From: Bacteroidales bacterium
GTDB lineage: Bacteria; Bacteroidota; Bacteroidia; Bacteroidales; UBA932
Direction of reading: 5' to 3'
Assembly: GCA_017471045.1 (NCBI GenBank)
Contig: JAFUWZ010000059.1
Coordinates: forward strand, 1 to 64,000
DNA length: 64,000 bases
A program made the position numbers and the translations under genes. The notes beneath the pieces are model-generated. The model was not told the origin of the DNA. It did not search any database and was given only the letters and a program-made list of their open reading frames with translations. This document shows, in pieces, positions 34,586-42,956 of this stretch; position 1 is the first letter of the stretch; each line of letters begins with the position of its first letter.

Positions 34586-35622
34586 ATACAAACCGCAAAT
34601 CATCGATCCTGATCATCTATACAGGAGGAACGATCGGCATGAAAGCCGACGCCGCGGACCTGGCCCTGAAGCCTTTCGACTTCAGCCAGATCCTGGAAGA
34701 AGTGCCGGAACTCTCCAAATTCGCCTTCAAGATCGACTCCTATACTTTCGACCCGCTCATCGACTCCTCCGACGTAGAGCCCACGATGTGGCAGAAACTC
34801 GCCTGCGTCATCCGGGACCGCCATGACCGGTATGACGGATTTCTCGTCCTGCATGGCACCGACACGATGTCCTATTCCGCGTCGGCGCTCAGTTTCATGC
34901 TGGAAGGCCTGGACAAGCCCGTGATCTTTACCGGCAGCCAGCTTCCGATCGGCGTGCCCCGGACGGACGGGAAGGAGAATCTCATCTCCGCCGTCGAAAT
35001 CGCTTCCGCCCGTACCCCGGACGGGGAAGCCGCCGTGCCCGAAGTCTGTATCTATTTCGGGTCCAAGCTGCTGCGCGGGAACCGGACCACCAAGATCAGT
35101 GCCGAACAGTTTGATGCCTTCGCTTCGCCCAACCTTCCCGCCCTTGCCGAAGCCGGAATCAGTATCCGATACAACCAGGCGCTCATCCGCCGGCCGGATC
35201 CGGGCGTCCCGTTCCACGTCGACACCCGGCTGGACACGCGCGTCTCCATCCTCAAGATCCATCCGGGCATCACGCCGGGCGTTGTCCGCAACATCCTGCT
35301 CGGAGCGGAAACGCGTGCCGTCATCATCGAGACGTACGGTTCCGGCAATGCCCCCACCGCCCCCTGGTTCCTGGACATCGTACGCCGGGCCAAGGAGATG
35401 GGAAAAGTATTGGTCAACGTGACCCAATGCCCGAGCGGATGCGTCAACATGAATCTGTATGCCACCGGGAAGCCGCTGCTGGAAGCAGGGACGGTCTCGG
35501 GATATGACAGCACGACCGAAAGCGCCCTAGCCAAGCTCTTCCACCTCCTGGGAATCTACGCTGACAACGGACGGGTTGAGCAGCTATTTGATAGCGATCT
35601 GAAAGGAGAAATCACCAAATAA
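34582..35622 (+). CDS. ansA: Type I (cytoplasmic) L-asparaginase
   Basis: 346 aa from ATG 34582 (ATGA overlap with tatD). Hydrolyses asparagine to aspartate and ammonia. The first catalytic Thr is in IIYTGGTIGMKAD; the second Thr-Asp pair is in LVLHGTDTMSYSA; YFGSKLLRGNRTTKI and ETYGSGNAPTAP are family marks. No signal peptide, so it is the cytoplasmic AnsA type. Confidence 0.95.
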   Translation: MNTNRKSSILIIYTGGTIGMKADAADLALKPFDFSQILEEVPELSKFAFKIDSYTFDPLIDSSDVEPTMWQKLACVIRDRHDRYDGFLVLHGTDTMSYSASALSFMLEGLDKPVIFTGSQLPIGVPRTDGKENLISAVEIASARTPDGEAAVPEVCIYFGSKLLRGNRTTKISAEQFDAFASPNLPALAEAGISIRYNQALIRRPDPGVPFHVDTRLDTRVSILKIHPGITPGVVRNILLGAETRAVIIETYGSGNAPTAPWFLDIVRRAKEMGKVLVNVTQCPSGCVNMNLYATGKPLLEAGTVSGYDSTTESALAKLFHLLGIYADNGRVEQLFDSDLKGEITK

Positions 35623-35744
35623 ATATTGTGATTTGGAAATATTTTGCTAAATTGCACAGGTTTTATAGGCTCCTTACATGAAGCCTGTTTGTACGAAACA
35701 TAGTAACTATTTAATACTTTATTAATTAATCACACAAAAACATT

Positions 35745-36527
35745 ATGAAAAAATTTTTCATGATTTTGGCAGCTATGACCCTTCTGGTCATCTCTGCGAA
35801 CGTCGCTTCCGCCCAGGACGAGCAGGCCGCTCCCGCCGCCGCTACCGAGCAGGTTGCAGCTCCCGCTACTGAGGTCAATCCTTTCGACGTCAAGTCCGAG
35901 GTTCCGCTCCATCAGGCGCTCAAGACGAAGTTCATCGAGGGTGGTGCCGGCTTCATGTCCCTGATCATCATCTGCTTGATTATCGGTCTGGCTCTTGCCA
36001 TTGAGAGAATCCTTTATCTCACCTTTGCAAAGACCAACGCGAAGAAGTTCGTCGGAAAGGTCGAAGACGCGTACAAGAAAGGCGGCGTCGAAGCGGCCAA
36101 GGATCTCTGCCGTGAGACCCGTGGCCCCGTGGCCCGTATTTTCTACGACGGTCTGCAGCACTATGACGAGGGCATCGATGTCGTCGAGAAGCACATCGTT
36201 TCCGCCGGTTCCGTCGAGGAGAGCAGACTCGAGAATGGCCTGAGCTGGATTTCCCTCTTCATCGCCATCGCCCCGTCCCTCGGATTCCTCGGTACCGTTA
36301 TCGGTATGATCCAGGCCTTCGACGCCATCCAGGCTGCCGGTGATATCTCCCCGAACGTCGTTGCCGGCGGTATGAAGGTCGCCCTTATCACCACCGTTGC
36401 CGGTCTGATCGTCGCCATGATCCTCCAGGTCTTCTACAACTACATCCTCGCGAAGATCGACGCCATCAACATCGACATGGAAGAGTCCTCCATCGACTTG
36501 GTTGACATCCTGACCAAGACGAAATAA
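35745..36527 (+). CDS. exbB: MotA/TolQ/ExbB proton channel protein
   Basis: 260 aa. An N-terminal signal-like segment (MKKFFMILAAMTLLVISANV), an Ala/Glu-rich spacer, then the three ExbB/TolQ membrane helices: GFMSLIIICLIIGLALAIER, the pair in LSWISLFIAIAPSLGFLGTV with GTVIGMIQAF, and KVALITTVAGLIVAMI. It forms the inner-membrane channel that powers TonB. The 122-base upstream region is AT-rich, with TTTG at 35688 and TACTTT near 35713 as a possible weak promoter. First gene of exbB-X-exbD-exbD. Confidence 0.94.
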   Translation: MKKFFMILAAMTLLVISANVASAQDEQAAPAAATEQVAAPATEVNPFDVKSEVPLHQALKTKFIEGGAGFMSLIIICLIIGLALAIERILYLTFAKTNAKKFVGKVEDAYKKGGVEAAKDLCRETRGPVARIFYDGLQHYDEGIDVVEKHIVSAGSVEESRLENGLSWISLFIAIAPSLGFLGTVIGMIQAFDAIQAAGDISPNVVAGGMKVALITTVAGLIVAMILQVFYNYILAKIDAINIDMEESSIDLVDILTKTK

Positions 36528-36563
36528 GGGTTATTTTTCACCGACTGAAAGGAGAAGTTCATA

Positions 36564-37007
36564 ATGAAGAACTACAACAAAATTTTCAAAATCGTGATGT
36601 GGGTGCTGGTCGCCATCAGCGTCGTCCTGCTGGTCTGGGGATTCCTGACGGGATTCGAGGCCAACGACGGCCGTGGCGTCGAGGTTCTCCTCTACTGGGC
36701 CTACATCATCCTTGCGATCGCCATCCTGGCGGTGGTCATTTTCGGCCTGATCATCAGTGCCAAGAATGACCCGAAGAGCCTTGTCAGGCTTGGCATCGGC
36801 CTTGCGGCCATCGCGGTGGTGTGCTTCATCGCATACCTCCTCGCTCCCGGCAACATGCCGTTACAGTGGACGAATGCGAAACTGCCCAGCGCAGGAGAGC
36901 TCAAACTGACTGACACCATCCTCAACCTTACTTATTTCGCCGGTGCGTTGTCGATCCTCGCCATCATCGTCGGCGAAATCGTAATGGCCATCCGCAACAA
37001 AAAGTAA
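36564..37007 (+). CDS. Four-helix membrane protein of the exbBD operon
   Basis: 147 aa with four hydrophobic segments (VMWVLVAISVVLLVWGFLTG; YIILAIAILAVVIFGLIIS; LGIGLAAIAVVCFIAYLLA; FAGALSILAIIVGEIVMAI). No family function known to me; the same position between exbB and exbD is occupied by a similar protein in other Bacteroidota. Starts 36 bases after exbB with AAAGGAGAAG at 36548-36557 as a ribosome site, and ends 7 bases before exbD. Confidence 0.75.
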   Translation: MKNYNKIFKIVMWVLVAISVVLLVWGFLTGFEANDGRGVEVLLYWAYIILAIAILAVVIFGLIISAKNDPKSLVRLGIGLAAIAVVCFIAYLLAPGNMPLQWTNAKLPSAGELKLTDTILNLTYFAGALSILAIIVGEIVMAIRNKK

Positions 37008-37014
37008 TCAGGCT

Positions 37015-37596
37015 ATGGCTAATAAGAAAACACCTGCTATCAATTCAAGCTCTACCGCCGATATCGCGTTCTTGCTTTTGTGTTACTTCCTGATGACCAC
37101 CACGATGGGCTCCCAGACGGGTCTGTCCCGCCGTCTCCCTCCCATGCCGGAAAACCAGCAGAAAGTGGAAGACCAGAAGGTCAACAGAAGAAACATCATC
37201 ATCGTCAAGATCAATTCGGCCGATAGGCTTCTTGCCGGTAGTGACCCCATTGACGTTAGCCAGCTGAAAGACAAGATCAAAGAATTCCTCACCAACCCCG
37301 CCAACGATCCGAACCTCCCCGAGAAGGAAGACACGGACATCGAAGGATTTGGCAAGTATCCGGTCTCCAAGGGCGTTATCTCCCTGCAGAACGACCGCGG
37401 TACAAGCTACCACGCTTACATCGCAGTCCAAAACGAGCTGGTGAAAGCAATCAATGAGTTGCGTGACGAATTTGCATTCAAGAATTACGGCAAACCTTTT
37501 ATCCAGCTCTCCGAAGAACAGCAGGACATCGCCAAGAAAGCGGTTCCCCAGAATATATCCGAGGCTGAGCCGAAGGACGTAGCCAAGAGAAGATAA
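37015..37596 (+). CDS. exbD: ExbD/TolR-family biopolymer transport protein (first copy)
   Basis: 193 aa. N-terminal membrane segment with the essential Asp in STADIAFLLLCYFLMTT, and a long periplasmic part (INSADRLLAGSDPIDVSQL). Pairs with ExbB and probably hetero-dimerises with the next gene. Sits 7 bases after the four-helix gene and 16 before the second copy, a single operon. Confidence 0.92.
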   Translation: MANKKTPAINSSSTADIAFLLLCYFLMTTTMGSQTGLSRRLPPMPENQQKVEDQKVNRRNIIIVKINSADRLLAGSDPIDVSQLKDKIKEFLTNPANDPNLPEKEDTDIEGFGKYPVSKGVISLQNDRGTSYHAYIAVQNELVKAINELRDEFAFKNYGKPFIQLSEEQQDIAKKAVPQNISEAEPKDVAKRR

Positions 37597-37612
37597 AAAG
37601 GAGATAAAGATT

Positions 37613-38080
37613 ATGTCAAGATTTGGAGGAAGCAACAACAAGAAAGAAGTCCCTGCGGCGACTTCCAGTTCCCTGTCCGATATCGTCTTCATGCTTCTGT
37701 TCTTCTTCATGGTTACCACCCAGCTCCGTGAAACTGAGAACAAAGTCATCGTGAAGCTTCCTGAAGCTTCCGAGGTTGTCAAGCTTGAGAGAAAAGACCT
37801 GGCTTCTTACATCAACATCGGTACCCCGACCCGGACCTATCAGGCCCAGTTCGGTACGGATGCCCGTATTCAGCTGAACGACTCTTTCAAGACCATCGAC
37901 GACATCCGTGACTTCATCGCAGCCGAGCGTGAGAGCATGAGCGAAGGCGACCGTAACTTCATGCAGACGGTCATCCGTGCAGACGAAGATGTCAGAATGG
38001 GTATCATTACTGATGTAAAGCAGGAGCTCAGAAGATGCTCCGCGCTGAAGATCATGTATGCGTCCAGAAAGGCGGAGTAA
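37613..38080 (+). CDS. exbD: ExbD/TolR-family biopolymer transport protein (second copy)
   Basis: 155 aa. Membrane segment SLSDIVFMLLFFFMVTT with the conserved Asp, then a periplasmic domain ending IITDVKQELRRCSALKIMYA, a typical ExbD terminus. Shorter than the first copy and only weakly similar to it outside the membrane helix. Preceded by AAAAGGAGAT at 37596-37605, a ribosome site. Ends before the 38102-38135 terminator. Confidence 0.93.
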   Translation: MSRFGGSNNKKEVPAATSSSLSDIVFMLLFFFMVTTQLRETENKVIVKLPEASEVVKLERKDLASYINIGTPTRTYQAQFGTDARIQLNDSFKTIDDIRDFIAAERESMSEGDRNFMQTVIRADEDVRMGIITDVKQELRRCSALKIMYASRKAE

Positions 38081-38101
38081 TACTCTGCCATCAGATTATA
38101 T

Positions 38102-38135
38102 GAAGAAGCCGACCCCTTGGGCCGGCTTCTTCTTT
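38102..38135 (+). terminator. Terminator of the exbBD operon
   Basis: GAAGAAGCCG (38102-38111) pairs with CGGCTTCTTC (38123-38132), then TTT. Sits between the convergent exbD and TonB-like genes. Confidence 0.85.
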
Positions 38136-38147
38136 ATGGACCTCAAC

Positions 38148-38861
38148 CTACTGAGCGATAAACTGATAAACGATATTGCCGATCTGCTTGGGCGGAGCGC
38201 TGGTCGAGGAGGAGAACTTGGACAGGCGCGCGGCACGGACGGCAAAGTTGCGCAGGCAGGAGTCCGAAGAGGACAGTGCATCCTCCACCTTGGCATTGAT
38301 GACATTGCCCTGGGGATCGACGGTAATGATCACCGTCACCATACCGGCGCCCATGCAGCGGTAAGCCGGGATGGACAGGCGGCTGGCCTTCCGTCCATCC
38401 AGTTCGTAGGAGACGACCGACGGCCCGCTGTAGCTGGATTCCGAGGACTTCGGCTTCGGACCGCCGGACTCCGGTTTCTTGTATTCGTAAACCTGCTCGT
38501 CCTTCGGCAGCGGGGCTCCGTGGTCCAGTTCCTGCTGAAGCCGCTCGGCGTCACGGTACAATTCCTCGGCATTGGTCCCACGGTCATCCTTGAGGGCTCC
38601 GCGATCCACAGCGACATTGCGGACGGGCACGCTGCCGGCAGCCGACAGCATACGTTCGATCCGCTCCGTGATATCCTCCTTGAACACCTCATCTTTGTGG
38701 GCCTTTTCGATGGCCTCCTGCTTCGTAAAATCCAGGACGAAAGCGTTCTCCCGGGCGATGGAGAAGCCCAACTGGGTCGCCAGCAGGATAATGATCACCG
38801 CGAGATGAAAAACCACGGTGATATACAAGCCGGCCTTGTCCTCTTTGCTGAACCTGGACAC
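38148..38861 (-). CDS. TonB-like energy transducer
   Basis: 237 aa. One N-terminal membrane segment (LYITVVFHLAVIIILLATQL, ~12-31), a charged spacer with KPESGGPKPKSSESS, and a C-terminal ~75 residues (MVTVIITVDPQGNVINAKVE, FAVRAARLSKFS, GNIVYQFIAQ) matching the TonB carboxy-terminal fold. It would transmit ExbBD energy to SusC-type receptors. Convergent with the exbBD operon and last gene of asnS-udk-tonB. Confidence 0.85.
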   Translation of the reverse strand: MSRFSKEDKAGLYITVVFHLAVIIILLATQLGFSIARENAFVLDFTKQEAIEKAHKDEVFKEDITERIERMLSAAGSVPVRNVAVDRGALKDDRGTNAEELYRDAERLQQELDHGAPLPKDEQVYEYKKPESGGPKPKSSESSYSGPSVVSYELDGRKASRLSIPAYRCMGAGMVTVIITVDPQGNVINAKVEDALSSSDSCLRNFAVRAARLSKFSSSTSAPPKQIGNIVYQFIAQ

Positions 38862-38873
38862 GAAAAACGGAGA

Positions 38874-39491
38874 TTAGGCGTTGTTCAGATACTTCTCGAT
38901 CGTAGCCGAAATCACGTCGATGGCGACCTTGTTGTGCCCCCCCTGCGGTACGATGATGTCCGCATATCGTTTGCTCGGCTCGATGAACTGGATATACATC
39001 GGCTTGACCGTCTTGCTATAGCGCTCAATCACCCAACGGACATCCTTTCCCCGCTCCGTGATATCACGCGCCATCACACGCATCAGGCGGTCATCGTCGT
39101 CTGCATCCACGAAGATCTTGACATCCAGCTGATCCACCAGTTCCTTGCAGGTGAAGATCAGGATTCCTTCGATGATGATGACATCGGCCGGCTCGACCGT
39201 GACGGTTTCCGTCTTGGAACGGGAGCAGGAGATGTAGGAATAAACCGGCTGCTGGATGGTCTCCCCTCCTTTGAGCGCCGTCAGCTGCTTGCAGAGCAAC
39301 TCCCAGTCAATGGCCTCGGGATGATCGAAATTATGACTGCGTTTCTCCTCGTCGGATGCGTCCGAGAGGTCCTTGTAGTAAGAGTCCTGGGGGATGACCA
39401 CGACCCGCTCATTCTGGAGACGCTCCTGGATGGCACGGACCACTGTCGTCTTGCCGGATCCGGAACCTCCGGCGATACCGATTACCAACAT
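38874..39491 (-). CDS. udk: Uridine kinase
   Basis: 205 aa. Phosphorylates uridine and cytidine. P-loop IGIAGGSGSGKTTVVR at the N terminus, PQDSYYKDLSD, HNFDHPEAIDWELL, VIIIEGILIF, and DRLMRVMARDITERGKDV. Leftward, 17 bases after asnS, followed by tonB after 12 bases. Confidence 0.97.
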   Translation of the reverse strand: MLVIGIAGGSGSGKTTVVRAIQERLQNERVVVIPQDSYYKDLSDASDEEKRSHNFDHPEAIDWELLCKQLTALKGGETIQQPVYSYISCSRSKTETVTVEPADVIIIEGILIFTCKELVDQLDVKIFVDADDDDRLMRVMARDITERGKDVRWVIERYSKTVKPMYIQFIEPSKRYADIIVPQGGHNKVAIDVISATIEKYLNNA

Positions 39492-39508
39492 AGCTCTTTG
39501 ATTTCAAC

Positions 39509-40912
39509 TTAAAACTCTGCGTTTTTGGGCGTACGCGGGAAGGGGATGACGTCACGGATGTTGGCCATGCCGGTCACGAAGAGCAGCAGGCGCTCAAAGC
39601 CGAGACCGAAGCCGCTGTGGGGGCAGGTGCCGAAACGACGTGTATCAATATACCATTCGAGATTCTTGCGGCTCATCTTCAGCTCATCGATCCGGCGCTC
39701 GAGTTTTTCGAGGGAAGCCTCGCGCTCGGACCCGCCGATGATCTCGCCGATCTTCGGGAAGAGGACATCCATCGCACGAACCGTCCTGCCATCCTCGTTC
39801 TGCTTCATATAGAAGGCCTTGATGTCTTTCGGATATCCGGTCAGGATGACCGGCTTGCCGAAAAGCTTCTCGACCAGGAAGCGCTCGTGCTCGCTCTGGA
39901 GATCGACGCCCCAGGAAACAGGATACTCAAACTGAACGCCGTCCGCGACGGCCTGTTCGAGGATCTTGATGCCTTCGGTATACTCGAGCCGGACAAACTC
40001 CGTATCGCAGACTCCCTTCAAGCGTTCGATCAACTCGCCGTCATAACGGTCGTTGAGGAACTTGATGTCATCATAGCAATGGTCCAGCGCATAGCGGACA
40101 AGGTGCTTGATGAAATCTTCGGCGAGATCCATATTGTCATTGATGTCGTAGAAGGCCATCTCCGGCTCAATCATCCAGAACTCGGCCAGATGACGGGGCG
40201 TATTGGAATTCTCGGCACGGAAAGTCGGGCCGAAGGTGTAGATCTCACCGAGCGCCGTCGCTCCGAGCTCGCCTTCCAGCTGACCGCTGACGGTCAGGCT
40301 CGTTTCCCTGCCGAAAAAGTCCTTGGTGTAGTCCACACCGCCTTTTTTGTTCCTGGGGACATTGTTCAAGTCCAACGTGGTGACGCGGAACATCTGGCCG
40401 GCACCCTCCGCATCCGACGCCGTGATCAGCGGCGTATGCAGATAGACGAAGCCCTTGTCATGGAAGTACTCATGAATGGCGAAAGCCATCTGGTTACGGA
40501 TGCGCAGGACGGCTCCGAAGGTATTGGTCCGCATCCGCATGTGCGCCACGGTCCGAAGGTATTCAAAAGAAGTATCCTTCTTCTGAAGCGGGAAACGCAT
40601 GGGATCGCACTCTCCATAGACTTCCATCTCCTTGGCCTGGATCTCCACAGCCTGTCCGCTGCCGACCGACGCTACCAGGGCCCCGGAAACGGCGATGCAC
40701 GCACCCGTCGTGATCCGGGGCAGCAGATCCTCGGGGAAAAGCGCTTTATCGACGACGATCTGGATATTATTAATGGTCGAACCGTCATTCAAAGCGATAA
40801 AGGCGATCCCTTTGTTTCCTCTTTTCGTCCTCACCCATCCTTTCGCGAGAACATCCTGCCCAGGTTCCTTCCGGAGCAGATCCTTGACTTTGGTCCTTTT
40901 GATACTTTCCAT
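39509..40912 (-). CDS. asnS: Asparagine--tRNA ligase
   Basis: 467 aa. N-terminal OB-fold anticodon-binding domain ([20 protein letters not shown]) and a class II catalytic core: [39 protein letters not shown] (motif 2), and [19 protein letters not shown] (motif 3). The motif 2 sequence and the lack of an AspRS insertion identify AsnRS rather than AspRS. Promoter at 40936-40943. Confidence 0.97.
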   Translation of the reverse strand: MESIKRTKVKDLLRKEPGQDVLAKGWVRTKRGNKGIAFIALNDGSTINNIQIVVDKALFPEDLLPRITTGACIAVSGALVASVGSGQAVEIQAKEMEVYGECDPMRFPLQKKDTSFEYLRTVAHMRMRTNTFGAVLRIRNQMAFAIHEYFHDKGFVYLHTPLITASDAEGAGQMFRVTTLDLNNVPRNKKGGVDYTKDFFGRETSLTVSGQLEGELGATALGEIYTFGPTFRAENSNTPRHLAEFWMIEPEMAFYDINDNMDLAEDFIKHLVRYALDHCYDDIKFLNDRYDGELIERLKGVCDTEFVRLEYTEGIKILEQAVADGVQFEYPVSWGVDLQSEHERFLVEKLFGKPVILTGYPKDIKAFYMKQNEDGRTVRAMDVLFPKIGEIIGGSEREASLEKLERRIDELKMSRKNLEWYIDTRRFGTCPHSGFGLGFERLLLFVTGMANIRDVIPFPRTPKNAEF

Positions 40913-40935
40913 AATCAGTTTATGCTATAATGACG

Positions 40936-40943
40936 CAAAATTA
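40936..40943 (-). promoter_or_regulatory. -7 box of asnS
   Basis: TAATTTTG on the minus strand, 23 bases before ATG 40912. Confidence 0.5.
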
Positions 40944-40958
40944 GCGCTTTTACCGAGA

Positions 40959-42548
40959 TTAATCAATAGAATGAGGCTTGAGTGCCTCTTCAATAACCGT
41001 ATCGTAATCCAGGATGAGGTGATAGTAGGCCTGGTCGCCCAGTTTCGAATAGCGGCCGACCAAAGCCCGGACCTGGGTCATCAGATAGGGAACGGTCTGC
41101 CGCCACTCTTCCTCGGAGGCCGGCCGGATGCCATCGCGCACCGCGGCAAACTGCAGGAACGCCTTGTCCAAGGAAGCTCCGTCCAAATAACTGAGCAAGC
41201 GGTCGAAACTGTCAATGGATCCCAGTTCGGATTTGTGGCTGTCGAAGTAGTACGATGCGAAACGCATCGCCGTGGCCTTGGACCGGAGCTTCATATACAC
41301 ATCCGTCACCTTGGTCGTATCCACCGGCACGAATACATCCGGGACGATACCGCCGCCGCCATAAACCTTCCGGCCCTTCAGCGTCTGGAACTCCTCGTCT
41401 TTGTTCACCTTGATGCTGTCGGCATCAAACATCTCGCCCTTTTCGTAACGCCGATAAATATCATACTGGTAATCGGCACTATACGGCTTCTGGATACAGC
41501 GCCCGGAGGGCGTATGGAAGCGGGCCACGGTGAGCCGCATCCCGGATCCGTCGGAGAATACGAACGGCTTCTGTACAAGCCCCTTGCCGAAGGAACGGCG
41601 GCCGATGATCAGCCCCCGGTCGTTGTCCTGCATGGCACCGGCAAAGATTTCGCTGGACGAAGCGGAACCCTCGTTGATCAGCACGGCGAGGCGGGTGTTG
41701 CGCATGTATCCGTTTTTCTCGGCCCGGTAGTCCTCGCGCGGGCTGTGGAGGCCTTCGGTATAGACGATCGTCCGCCCTTTCTCCAGGAAGAACTGCGAGA
41801 GGGCCAGCGCCTGGTCCAGGTATCCTCCCGTATTGTCACGAAGGTCGAAGATCAGGTATTTCATCCCGCTTCGGAGCAGCTTCTCGGAAGACTCAAGGAA
41901 CTCCCGGGCCGTATTTTTCGCAAATTTGGACAAACGGATATAACCGGTCGTATCATCAATCATAAACGCGGCATCGACGCTGTGCACGGGTATCTTGCCG
42001 CGGGTAATGTCAAAGGGGATCACCACGCCGTCCCTGAGCACGGTCACCTGTACTTTCGTACCCGACGGGCCTTTCATCCGGCGCACCATGCTGTCCTGCG
42101 GGAACTTGACGCCCGCGATCACGGCATCATCCACTTTGAGGAGCCGGTCTCCCTGCAGCACCCCGACTTTCTCGGCCGGTCCGCCGGGAATCACTTCCAG
42201 GACGATGGCCGTGTCATTAGGGACATTGAACTGGATCCCGATGCCCTCGAAATTGCCGGCCAGTTCCGTTTCGCTTGCCTCCAGTTCGACGGGCGGCATA
42301 TAAATGGAATGGGGGTCCAGGCTGGCCAGAATCTCCGCGATGGCCGTCTCCGTCACGGACTTGTAATCGATGGTGTCCACATACTCGTCGCTGACCGTCC
42401 GCAGGATCAGGTCAAGTTTCTGCCAGTTGCCGTCCGATACCCGGAGTTTCCGGCCCGAACGGGCCTGCTGGACGGTCACGGCCAGCAGGACACCGACCAC
42501 GATGCCCAGCAGGCCGACTATCAAGGAATAAATGTCTCTCTTTTTCAT
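40959..42548 (-). CDS. S41-family C-terminal processing protease
   Basis: 529 aa. One N-terminal membrane anchor (IVGLLGIVVGVLLAVTV), a PDZ domain (~100-180, VIPGGPAEKVGVLQGDRLL), then the S41 catalytic core with the Ser in LINEGSASSSEIFAGAMQ and the Lys in GRRSFGKGLVQKPF. A ~130-residue C-terminal extension follows. Tail-specific periplasmic protease of the Prc/CtpA group. Last gene of a four-gene leftward transcript; its ATG abuts the deaminase stop. Confidence 0.93.
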   Translation of the reverse strand: MKKRDIYSLIVGLLGIVVGVLLAVTVQQARSGRKLRVSDGNWQKLDLILRTVSDEYVDTIDYKSVTETAIAEILASLDPHSIYMPPVELEASETELAGNFEGIGIQFNVPNDTAIVLEVIPGGPAEKVGVLQGDRLLKVDDAVIAGVKFPQDSMVRRMKGPSGTKVQVTVLRDGVVIPFDITRGKIPVHSVDAAFMIDDTTGYIRLSKFAKNTAREFLESSEKLLRSGMKYLIFDLRDNTGGYLDQALALSQFFLEKGRTIVYTEGLHSPREDYRAEKNGYMRNTRLAVLINEGSASSSEIFAGAMQDNDRGLIIGRRSFGKGLVQKPFVFSDGSGMRLTVARFHTPSGRCIQKPYSADYQYDIYRRYEKGEMFDADSIKVNKDEEFQTLKGRKVYGGGGIVPDVFVPVDTTKVTDVYMKLRSKATAMRFASYYFDSHKSELGSIDSFDRLLSYLDGASLDKAFLQFAAVRDGIRPASEEEWRQTVPYLMTQVRALVGRYSKLGDQAYYHLILDYDTVIEEALKPHSID

Positions 42549-42956
42549 TTAATCAACCTTTTCGACGACGATGCCGGCCCGCTTGAGCAGGTCGATCCCG
42601 TCCGTCAGCCGGTATTCGTCCCGGTAAACCACCCGCCGGATGCCCGACTGGATGATCAGCTTGGAACATTCCATGCACGGGGATGCCGTCACATAGAGGG
42701 TCGCCCCTTCGCTGCTGTTGCCGGACTTGGCCACCTTCGTAATGGCGTTGGCTTCCGCATGGAGGACATAGGGCTTGGTCGCGCCGGACTCGTCCTCACA
42801 GATGTTTTCGAAGCCGGAAGGCGTACCGTTGTATCCGTCGGAAATGATCATCTTGTCCTTGACGATCAAGGCGCCGACCTGACGGCGCTTGCAATAGGAA
42901 TTCTTGGCCCAGACGGCAGCCATTTCCAGATATCGCTGGTCAAACTTCATGCTCAT
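42549..42956 (-). CDS. dCMP/cytidine deaminase family protein (ComEB-like)
   Basis: 135 aa from ATG 42956 (MSMKFDQRYLEMAAVWAKNS), which overlaps the acyl-CoA ligase stop by ATGA. Zinc deaminase: HAEANAITKVAKSG with the zinc His and catalytic Glu, and YVTASPCMECSKLII with the two zinc Cys. Close to dCMP deaminases that supply dUMP for thymidylate; ComEB belongs to this family. Confidence 0.92.
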   Translation of the reverse strand: MSMKFDQRYLEMAAVWAKNSYCKRRQVGALIVKDKMIISDGYNGTPSGFENICEDESGATKPYVLHAEANAITKVAKSGNSSEGATLYVTASPCMECSKLIIQSGIRRVVYRDEYRLTDGIDLLKRAGIVVEKVD

